Source: Chlamydiota bacterium
GTDB lineage: Bacteria; Chlamydiota; Chlamydiia; Chlamydiales; Rhabdochlamydiaceae
Assembly (NCBI GenBank): GCA_013287985.1
Contig: JABDCT010000007.1
Location: forward strand, 1 to 51,183
Direction of reading: 5' to 3'
DNA: 51,183 nucleotides
Shown: piece after piece, positions 44,310 through 51,183 of the stretch
Numbering within the stretch: position 1 is the first letter of the stretch
Layout: every line of letters begins with the position of its first letter
Notes under the pieces: model-generated
Databases searched by the model: none
Seen by the model: the letters and a program-made list of their open reading frames with translations, nothing else
Told to the model about the DNA's origin: nothing
Translations under genes and position numbers: made by a program

Positions 44310-45858
44310 CGAATATCATCATCATGAAGAGTACCGCAATCGCCTTGCGAAAATTGCGGAAATCCGCGCACTTGGCGTCGATCCCTATCCTCACCATTAC
44401 ACACCGACAGCGCATGCCGAGCAGCTCCTAAAAGAATATGAGAACCAGCCCGTCGGCCACTCGGAAGATGCCGCTGCAGGCACGACACCGCAAGTCACTG
44501 TCGCCGGCCGCCTCATCCTCTTCCGCTCCATGGGTAAGAATGCATTCGGCCATGTGAAAGACGAAACGGGCAAAATCCAGTTCATGTGCAACCGTGAACT
44601 GACAGTCGTTAATGGGTTGAGCTCTTCTGAAGAGATGACTCCGATGAAGTTCATCGAAAAAAAGATCGACCTCGGCGATATCATCGGTATCGAAGGAAAC
44701 CTCTTCCGTACACAAAAGGGCGAGCTCACGATCTTTGTCAAGAGGCTCACGCTTCTCTGCAAAACTCTGCTTCCCCTTCCTGACAAGCATAGCGGCCTTG
44801 CCGACAAGGGCGTGCGCTACCGCAAGCGCTGGCTCGATCTGATCACCAACCCCGAATCGACGACCATCCTCCTCATGCGCTCGCGCATCGTACAGATCGT
44901 CCGCGCCTATTTCGAAGCTGAGGGCTTTATTGAAGTTGAGACGCCCGTTCTGCAGAACGTCTATGGCGGCGCGGCAGCGCGTCCTTTTGCGACGCACCTG
45001 CACGCCCTCGATCAGGAGATGTTTCTGCGCATTTCTCTCGAAATTCCCCTGAAAAAACTGATCGCAGGCGGCCTGGGCAAAGTATTCGAGATGAGCAAAG
45101 TCTTCCGCAATGAAGGCATCGACCGCACCCACAACCCCGAATTCACCGAACTCGAGGCATACGCTGCCTATTGGGACTATAACGACACGATGCGGCTGAT
45201 GGAAAATCTCTTCGAGACCATCGCTCTAAAGCTCTTTAACACGACGAAAATCCTCGCCTTCAAAGACGACAAATTCATCGAAATCGATCTCAAGACTCCT
45301 TGGAAGCGCATGAGCATGGTGGATAGCATCCGGACCTACGCAAACATCGACGTCGATAAACTCTCAGACGACCAGATGCGCCATCTTCTGCAAGATAAGG
45401 TCGAATCTGCGACCCTGCGTAAAGCGACCCGCGGCGCTATGATCGCCTTGCTATTCGAAGAATTTGCTGAAGAGCACCTGATCCAGCCGCACCACATCAT
45501 CGACCACCCGATTGAAACCACCCCTCTATGTAAGCTCCATCGCGATCCTGCACTTGCTGCACAAGGATTTGTCGAGCGCTTTGAGACCTTCATCTTGGGT
45601 GGAGAATATTCTAACGCTTATACAGAGCTCAACGATCCCGTGCTGCAGAGGAAGCTGCTTGAAGACCAAGCCACACAACGCGCCTCAGGAAACGTAGAGG
45701 CAAGTCCCCTCGACGAGGAATTCATCGAAGCGATCTGCCAAGGGATGCCGCCTGCAAGCGGTATTGGGATGGGTATTGACCGCCTGGTCATGCTCTTCAC
45801 ACAAGCGCAATCGATCCGCGACGTGCTCTACTTCCCGCTCATGAAGCCGGAAGAGTAA
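44296..45858 (+). CDS. lysS: Lysyl-tRNA synthetase, class II
   Basis: The 520-residue protein has the OB-fold anticodon domain (VAGRLILFRSMGKNAFGHVK) and the class II core: motif 1 at VRAYFEAEGFIEVETPVLQN, motif 2 at FEMSKVFRNEGIDRTHNPEFT, and motif 3 at SGIGMGIDRLVMLF. The start at 44296 (MFPEPEYHHHEEYRNRLAKI) begins with a His-rich piece typical of this family. It overlaps the convergent glycosyltransferase by 20 bases at the 3' end. Its order with priA and cysS matches Chlamydia. Confidence 0.97.
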   Translation: MFPEPEYHHHEEYRNRLAKIAEIRALGVDPYPHHYTPTAHAEQLLKEYENQPVGHSEDAAAGTTPQVTVAGRLILFRSMGKNAFGHVKDETGKIQFMCNRELTVVNGLSSSEEMTPMKFIEKKIDLGDIIGIEGNLFRTQKGELTIFVKRLTLLCKTLLPLPDKHSGLADKGVRYRKRWLDLITNPESTTILLMRSRIVQIVRAYFEAEGFIEVETPVLQNVYGGAAARPFATHLHALDQEMFLRISLEIPLKKLIAGGLGKVFEMSKVFRNEGIDRTHNPEFTELEAYAAYWDYNDTMRLMENLFETIALKLFNTTKILAFKDDKFIEIDLKTPWKRMSMVDSIRTYANIDVDKLSDDQMRHLLQDKVESATLRKATRGAMIALLFEEFAEEHLIQPHHIIDHPIETTPLCKLHRDPALAAQGFVERFETFILGGEYSNAYTELNDPVLQRKLLEDQATQRASGNVEASPLDEEFIEAICQGMPPASGIGMGIDRLVMLFTQAQSIRDVLYFPLMKPEE

Positions 45859-47239
45859 AAAGGTTCAGCAGCGAATCTTGTAAATTCTTGCGCAGATCAT
45901 ACTGCTCCCGGATAAGCTGCTTTCCATTGGCGATGATCTGGGCGCGCTCCTCATCAGATAGAAGCAGGATGGCATTTGCTTTGTCTATAAGTGCGTTCAT
46001 CGCCTGTGATGCGGGAGTGGGGGCGGAAATTATCTCATCTAATTCACCAATATCGCACACAAATCCATCCACCCCATCTTTGACTTGAGGTCCAAGTCCA
46101 CCCTGGCTGCTGACTAGGACAATGGCATTGGTCGGATTGACTCTAGCTTCCATAACTGTGAGGGAGAGCGGCTCTCTTCTTGAGAGAAGCGAGACGATCC
46201 GGGTATTTTTCCACTGGTACATGTGACGCGCCAATTGCGTGTCAAAAGTAGGGATTAGAGTCACATCTAGCCCCTCATTCTCGATGCGGCTCTTCAGCAT
46301 GTCGAAATATTTGGGCATGCTCGTAAGAGGAGCTAAGAGAACTAAATGGAGATCGGGATGCTGCTCTTTGAGATGGCGATAGAGCTCAAGGGTGATGTCA
46401 TGCCCCTTCCAGTTCACGGCTCTACCCAGTGAAAAGATGAGTTTTTTGTTTAATGGAATGGAGCGCGCTTGCAGCTCTTTTACTATCTCCTCTTCGGAGA
46501 TGGGCTTCTCATACGCGTCTAAAAGAATGCCGAGATTATAGGGTTCTAAACAGGAAGCGGGCATCGAAAAAGGAGGCGATTGGAAATGATCCTTAAAATA
46601 GAGCCCCGTATACCCAATCTTATAACTGCCATCCAGCGCACCCACCATAGCAGCATACTCCCACTCTTGGCGTATGGGCGTATCTTGAAAAAGCAGGCCA
46701 GTTGCATGGGGTACCCAGAGGATACGATAGGGCCGATGCAAGGACATTTGCTTGAGGTGCAAAGGAACCTGGGCATATGTGGTATCATGGGCAATGACTA
46801 CCGTATAGTCGTTCTGATTGATTATATCCGCGCAAACAGCTGCCCCCTCTTGGCAGAGCACTTTCCAATCAGTTGGTGTGGCAAAGGGGCTTCCCTTGAT
46901 TGGATGAGAAAGAGAAATAAGCTCCCCTCCTGTACGTTCACATATTTCCCTGTTTTGCTGGAGGAGCGTCGGTGCATAGTAGGGGTAATTGGGGTCGCCT
47001 TTTGCCGAAACGAGGTAGCTTTTGATATGGTACGGCAGTTCTGGATTGCGATTCATTTCTTCGATGAGAAGCTGCGTCTGCACAAGGACTGTTCCAACAC
47101 CCGAATAATAAGTGGTGATTCCATCGAACGAGAGCTGTACGAGCGCAATCTCATTTTTTTCTGCAGCATGAAGCTGAATGCAACAGCAGAAAAAAAGAAC
47201 AAAAGAGCGCCATTGTTTCAATCTGTACATAGTTAGCAT
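45839..47239 (-). CDS. GT4-type glycosyltransferase with N-terminal signal peptide
   Basis: The 466-residue protein begins with a hydrophobic, cysteine-rich signal (WRSFVLFFCCCIQLHAAEKN). The rest is a GT-B glycosyltransferase of family 4: donor-binding region FSLGRAVNWKGHDITLELYR, and the E-x7-E motif in REPLSLTVMEARVNP, with GGLGPQVKDGVDGFVCD near the end. The start at 47239 overlaps the cysS stop; 47230 is an alternative. It is unusual for a GT4 enzyme to carry a signal, since sugar nucleotides are in the cytoplasm. It may be exported by Sec or the peptide may be an anchor. Substrate unknown. Confidence 0.85.
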   Translation of the reverse strand: MLTMYRLKQWRSFVLFFCCCIQLHAAEKNEIALVQLSFDGITTYYSGVGTVLVQTQLLIEEMNRNPELPYHIKSYLVSAKGDPNYPYYAPTLLQQNREICERTGGELISLSHPIKGSPFATPTDWKVLCQEGAAVCADIINQNDYTVVIAHDTTYAQVPLHLKQMSLHRPYRILWVPHATGLLFQDTPIRQEWEYAAMVGALDGSYKIGYTGLYFKDHFQSPPFSMPASCLEPYNLGILLDAYEKPISEEEIVKELQARSIPLNKKLIFSLGRAVNWKGHDITLELYRHLKEQHPDLHLVLLAPLTSMPKYFDMLKSRIENEGLDVTLIPTFDTQLARHMYQWKNTRIVSLLSRREPLSLTVMEARVNPTNAIVLVSSQGGLGPQVKDGVDGFVCDIGELDEIISAPTPASQAMNALIDKANAILLLSDEERAQIIANGKQLIREQYDLRKNLQDSLLNLFTLPAS

Positions 47240-48651
47240 TTTGCAATTTGCGTTTTCACCACGCGCGGACCCTTAGGGGTGTCCTCGATAAAGTAGCCCG
47301 CAGCTGTGATCAGATCGCGCTGCTTGTCCGCTTCTGCCCAATTCTTGGTGCGGCGCGCTTCTTCTCGCTTTTCGAGGGCCTCTTGCAGCTCTCTCGGCAC
47401 GGCGACCTCTTTTTCTTCAAGCGGGATCACGCCAAGCACGCCATTGAATTTTTCTAGAAGCGCGAGAGTTTCTTGTGCTTCTTTGTGGCTGACACGGCCC
47501 TGATCGCAGAGCAGGTTGATGCCTCTGACAAGATCGAAGAGCGCAGCAAAGGCTAGCGAGATGTTCAGATCGTCGGAAAGCCCTTCGGTAAAGGCGCGGA
47601 GGGTTTCTTGGAGAAGAGGTGCGACAGCCCCACCGTCTTTTGTCTCGTCGATAGCGCGCAGGCGGTCGATGAAGGCGCTTAAGCGCTCGAGAGCAGATAC
47701 GGCTCCATCGAGGCCCTGCATCGTGAAGTTGAGCTGGGTGCGGTAGTGCGCCTGGAGGAGCATGTAGCGCACTTGAGTGCCGGTGTAATTCCTTTTCAGG
47801 AGGTCGCGCAAGGTGTAGAAATTGCCGAGGCTCTTCGACATCTTCTTGTGGTCGACGAGAAGGTGCTCAGAGTGGAGCCAGAGGCGGACAAAGCGCTTGC
47901 CCGTGCAGCCTTCCGACTGGGCGATCTCGTTTTCATGATGGGGAAACATGTTGTCGACGCCGCCGACGTGGATGTCGATCGTCTCGCCCAGAATGCTCAT
48001 CGCCATGGCGGAGCACTCGATATGCCAGCCGGGACGGCCAAGGCCAAAGGGGCTTTCCCAGAAGATCTTGCCATCGCGAGCGGGGTCGTAGGACTTCCAG
48101 AGCACAAAGTCGCTGGCGCTTTCTTTGTCATACTCATCGACCATAATGCCTGAAGCGCCGGTTTTGAGTTCGTCGAGGTGGAGATGCGAGAGGCGGCCAT
48201 AGGAGGGAAAATGGCGGATAGAGTAGTAGATGCTGCCATCTGCTCCTTTGTAGGCAATTCCCTTATCGATGAGGGTCTGGATGATATCGATCATCTGGGG
48301 AATGTAGTCGGTAGCGTGGGGATAGTATTCTGCGGGTTCGATGTTGAGCGTCCCCAGATCCTCGAAAAATGCAGCTGTAAAGGGGTCCGTAAAGGCTTTA
48401 AGGGTAATGTTTTTTTCGATCGCGCCTTTCAGCGTCTTGTCATCGATATCGGTGATGTTCATCACCTGGATGACTTTCATCCCTAAAAATTTGAGGGTGC
48501 GGCGTAAGAGATCTTCAAAGACGTAGGTGCGGAAATTCCCGATATGGGCAAAGTTGTATACGGTCGGTCCGCAGGTGTATAGGCGCACGGTATTGCCTTC
48601 AGAGGGGGTAAACTCCTCTTTTTGGCGCGATTCAGTATTGAAAAGTTTCAT
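47233..48651 (-). CDS. cysS: Cysteinyl-tRNA synthetase
   Basis: The 472-residue class I synthetase has the zinc-linked CGPTVYNFAHIGNFRTYVFE (HIGH-like HIGN), WHIECSAMAM, HHENEIAQSEGC, and the KMSKSLGNFYTLRDLL loop. The C-terminal helical domain is typical. The start overlaps the stop of the acyl-transferase fusion gene by four bases (ATGA), so these two, and the glycosyltransferase behind it, form an operon-like run of overlapping genes. Confidence 0.97.
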   Translation of the reverse strand: MKLFNTESRQKEEFTPSEGNTVRLYTCGPTVYNFAHIGNFRTYVFEDLLRRTLKFLGMKVIQVMNITDIDDKTLKGAIEKNITLKAFTDPFTAAFFEDLGTLNIEPAEYYPHATDYIPQMIDIIQTLIDKGIAYKGADGSIYYSIRHFPSYGRLSHLHLDELKTGASGIMVDEYDKESASDFVLWKSYDPARDGKIFWESPFGLGRPGWHIECSAMAMSILGETIDIHVGGVDNMFPHHENEIAQSEGCTGKRFVRLWLHSEHLLVDHKKMSKSLGNFYTLRDLLKRNYTGTQVRYMLLQAHYRTQLNFTMQGLDGAVSALERLSAFIDRLRAIDETKDGGAVAPLLQETLRAFTEGLSDDLNISLAFAALFDLVRGINLLCDQGRVSHKEAQETLALLEKFNGVLGVIPLEEKEVAVPRELQEALEKREEARRTKNWAEADKQRDLITAAGYFIEDTPKGPRVVKTQIAKC

Positions 48652-51183
48652 TTTGGCTTATCCATCGACTCCAGAAGACGATAGTGGACCTTCCCGGTCC
48701 CTGTCAAGGGGATTTCGTCGATGTGAATAACGGTAGATATTTTGGCAAGGCGACTATGGCCCTGTTTTTGTAGAAATTGATTTACTTCTTCGCGGCTGAT
48801 TTTAATGGAGGTGTAGAGAATGATTTCGGGTTTGCCGCTTTCTTGGCCCTTTGCTACAACGGCAAAAGCCGTCCCCTTTTTTCCTTTCGCCAAGCTTTTC
48901 AGGTCTTCTTCCATTCCGCCCAAACTCACCATCTCTCCGCCAATTTTGACAAAGCGCTTGAGGCGCCCAGTTAATATGAGGGTACCATCGCTATCAAGTT
49001 TGCCGCGATCGCCAGAACGATAAAAAGTCTTGCCTTTGAGAGTGATAAAGGGAGAATGGACATGTCCCAAATAGCCTCCGAATACACTCGGTCCAGCGAT
49101 ACAGATCTCTCCTTCTTCTCCTTCCAGCATGAGTTCTTCGGTTTCCGGATCGATTACAAGTAGTTCACATCCTGGGATCGGCTTCCCCACGCCTTTATGA
49201 AAATCAAATTCTCTTTCCAGAGTAACGATGGGGCTACACTCAGAGACTCCATACCCTTCGATCATCTTCTTGTTCATCTTTTCAAAGGTTTCGAAGAGCT
49301 CATCGGGCGCTTTTTCTGCTCCAGTTACAATCAGGCGCAAGCTTGCGAGATCGCTCCTTTTCGCCACTTCCAGCAGATTCTGGATAAAGCTAGGCGCACA
49401 ACAGAAGAGCGTTGGCTTCCAGTGAGCGATCTCCCGCGCCATCGCACGGCTATCTGTTGGATCGGGACTAAAACAGACTTTAAGGCCCATGAAAAGCGGC
49501 ACAAGGCCTGTTACAGAGAGGCCAAAAGAGTGAAAAGGGGGTAGTACACCGAAGAGAATGTCTTTCGAATAAAACTTCACGCAGGACACAGCTGCGCGCT
49601 GGTTGCTGAGCAAGTTGCGATGTGTAAGGGGCACGCCTTTGGGCAAAGTCTCCGTTCCGCTTGTAAAAATTGTCACGGCGGTATCATCGGGAGAAACACG
49701 AAGTTTTTTGAGATGGCGTTTCCAACAGTGGCTTAATGCGAGCCCCTTGAGCTTAAGTGAAAATGAGATCTCAGGGCGCACATCTTCAAGCAGCAGCAAA
49801 AGATCATCCACATTTCCGAAATCCCCTCCTTCAACCCGGCTTAAGAAGCGGAACGAACTGAGCACCACTTTGAGATGGCAGAGCTTTGCAGAGTGTTCTA
49901 GATTGCGCGGACCAGCCGTCCAGTTGAGCATGACCGGTTTTTTGCCGGCGAGCAGGATGGCTATAACCACGATATACGCGGCACAAGATGCAGGCAAAAG
50001 AACGCCGATCTGGTCACCCGGAAGAGTGCGGATTTTTAGGGAGAGGATAAAACTCGCTTGCTTGAACTTTCGATAGGATAAAATTCCCGAAAGAGAATCG
50101 GCGCAAGCTGGAGCACTTCCCATGCGCGCGCAAGAGCGCAAGAAGACCTCTTGTAGTGTTTCTCCCTCTGCTATCTGCGGAACGAATGGTTGGGGATGTT
50201 TCCACGTTCTCCTTTTTTTGGGCAGAGGCGCGGTTTCTTGCATCCCTTCTAGTTCTCCAGAAGATGCTAAATAAAGATCATTCACCGTCTGGAGCTGTCC
50301 GGGGAAAATTCCGCGTATATCAAACCGGTGTTCTAAAAAGATGGCCAGTTGAGCGAGATCAAGCGAATCCAGTCCAAGTTCATTCGATAGGTGGACTTCA
50401 GGTTGGATCTTATCTTCTGTCGTATGTGCAAGCTGAGCAAGATGGGTAATGATCTCCTGCTTGATTTCAGGATCGATCTGAGCCTCTTCAGCCTTCTTCT
50501 CGACTTTTTTCACTTTAGGGAGTTCTTTCTTCCAAAAAGCAAAGGAGACGAGCTTGATCAGTTCCGGTCCAGGTAAAGGGTAGCGATTATACCAGTTCTC
50601 CAGATAGCGATTCAGTTCCAGGCGTTCAGCTTTGCGTGGAAAATCTTCTCCAGCCCATTCAAATTCGATCGTCACATCGCGACGGGGAGTAAAAAAGATG
50701 GCGTTTTTGAGGATAATGAAAATCGCCTTCTTGACAATTCCCATGAAATTGGGAGTCTCATCCTTCAACGCCCGCGAGAAGAGACTTCCCCACAGACCCG
50801 TTGTTCGGACAAGCACAATAGGCAGATCGCGGTTCTCTTTGAGGAGTTCATGCGTCATCGACGCCCCCCCGATCTGCTCATCGGGTGTCATCTTCAACTT
50901 CCCTGAAGGGTAGAGGAGGAAATTCTCCCGTTTTTTGACACCCTGCACTATTCGAGTTTTTAGCTTCTCGAGCTGTTTGGCTTTCCATTGGTTAGGCAGA
51001 TCCATGTTGGGAAGAGGAATCGAGTCCGCGCAATCCAAGAAAAACTTCAAGAACTTCTGGTAGTAGAAATGCTCGACAACAAGAGGGTGAGGCTTATATT
51101 TCGGCCATAGGACAAGAATTAATATCAATGGATCGATCTCGGCAGGGTGATTGGGCAGAAAGACGATCCCCTGGCGATCGCCC
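48648..51183 (-). CDS. aas: Acyltransferase-ACP-ligase fusion (Aas-like), 5' end outside the window
   Basis: The frame is open to the right edge, and the first visible residues hold the acyltransferase motif NHPAEIDP. Thus the TTG at 51128 is internal. In order: a PlsC-type acyltransferase (to about residue 200 of the visible part), an acyl-carrier-protein domain with the phosphopantetheine serine in LGLDSLDLAQLAIFLE, and an AMP-forming acyl-ACP/CoA ligase with IFTSGTETLPKGVPLTHRNL, GYGVSECSPIV, YRSGDRGKLDSDGTLILTGR and a final lysine loop. In Chlamydia the transferase and ligase are separate genes. It probably re-acylates lysophospholipids or activates host fatty acids. At least 845 residues. 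Confidence 0.9.
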   Translation of the reverse strand, partial: GDRQGIVFLPNHPAEIDPLILILVLWPKYKPHPLVVEHFYYQKFLKFFLDCADSIPLPNMDLPNQWKAKQLEKLKTRIVQGVKKRENFLLYPSGKLKMTPDEQIGGASMTHELLKENRDLPIVLVRTTGLWGSLFSRALKDETPNFMGIVKKAIFIILKNAIFFTPRRDVTIEFEWAGEDFPRKAERLELNRYLENWYNRYPLPGPELIKLVSFAFWKKELPKVKKVEKKAEEAQIDPEIKQEIITHLAQLAHTTEDKIQPEVHLSNELGLDSLDLAQLAIFLEHRFDIRGIFPGQLQTVNDLYLASSGELEGMQETAPLPKKRRTWKHPQPFVPQIAEGETLQEVFLRSCARMGSAPACADSLSGILSYRKFKQASFILSLKIRTLPGDQIGVLLPASCAAYIVVIAILLAGKKPVMLNWTAGPRNLEHSAKLCHLKVVLSSFRFLSRVEGGDFGNVDDLLLLLEDVRPEISFSLKLKGLALSHCWKRHLKKLRVSPDDTAVTIFTSGTETLPKGVPLTHRNLLSNQRAAVSCVKFYSKDILFGVLPPFHSFGLSVTGLVPLFMGLKVCFSPDPTDSRAMAREIAHWKPTLFCCAPSFIQNLLEVAKRSDLASLRLIVTGAEKAPDELFETFEKMNKKMIEGYGVSECSPIVTLEREFDFHKGVGKPIPGCELLVIDPETEELMLEGEEGEICIAGPSVFGGYLGHVHSPFITLKGKTFYRSGDRGKLDSDGTLILTGRLKRFVKIGGEMVSLGGMEEDLKSLAKGKKGTAFAVVAKGQESGKPEIILYTSIKISREEVNQFLQKQGHSRLAKISTVIHIDEIPLTGTGKVHYRLLESMDKPK

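Overview
This window is chromosomal DNA from a chlamydia, almost certainly one of the environmental Chlamydiales outside the Chlamydiaceae (Parachlamydia/Waddlia/Criblamydia-like). The reasons are gene content and order: sucC-sucD beside ftsY and htrA, priA-lysS-cysS-aas in one stretch, msbA-like/accA/HU-family genes together, pepF beside groES-groEL, a pdhA-pdhB-pdhC operon, a MOMP-like porin, and several eukaryote-like proteins (ankyrin, SET, RING). Genus and species cannot be fixed from the sequence alone. No tRNA, rRNA or CRISPR array was seen.

Layout. 1-4.4 kb: two paralogous ankyrin-like genes around a truncated corA, then a large ankyrin protein. 4.4-9.5 kb: pdh operon, a PLD-like protein plus small lipoprotein, and a DnaQ-type exonuclease. 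9.5-14.4 kb: L,D-transpeptidase-like/accA/ABC exporter operon, then an HU-family gene. 14.4-16.4 kb: rpiA, a bifunctional-nuclease-family gene, a 600-base GC-rich inverted repeat with no convincing gene, and HPr. 16.5-20.4 kb: pepF, then groES-groEL behind a CIRCE operator. 20.4-26.2 kb: an ankyrin-SET protein, an AsmA-like membrane protein, a YheT-type hydrolase, hsp20 with its own CIRCE, a porin and a RING-finger protein. 26.4-34.2 kb: htrA, a GT28-like glycosyltransferase, a site-2 protease, sucD, sucC and ftsY. 34.3-40.5 kb is the accessory region: a guanidino-modifying enzyme that may be a protein-arginine deiminase, a hemerythrin-like protein, an aldo/keto reductase, a toxin-antitoxin pair whose toxin is split by a TA-flanked palindromic element, and a 1.5-kb segment between 80-base direct repeats that carries two secreted proteins and a relic of an ftsY-hemerythrin junction. 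40.5-51.2 kb: two hypotheticals, priA, an Inc-like membrane protein, lysS, a glycosyltransferase with a signal peptide, cysS and an acyltransferase-ACP-ligase fusion that runs off the right edge.

The housekeeping genes cover acetyl-CoA production, the TCA step at succinyl-CoA, fatty-acid initiation and lipid acylation, protein folding and quality control, replication restart and aminoacyl-tRNA synthesis. Many are packed in operons with ATGA or TAATG overlaps.

The most unusual signals are: (1) a three-copy structured intergenic element whose stems differ between copies by paired changes while its loops are conserved, and whose outer arms are locus-specific yet self-complementary; (2) the clean split of a RelE/HigB-like toxin by a 163-base element with a TA target duplication; (3) the ftsY-hemerythrin relic, which shows a gene order without the deiminase-like gene; (4) three candidate host-directed enzymes: ankyrin-SET, RING and PAD-like.
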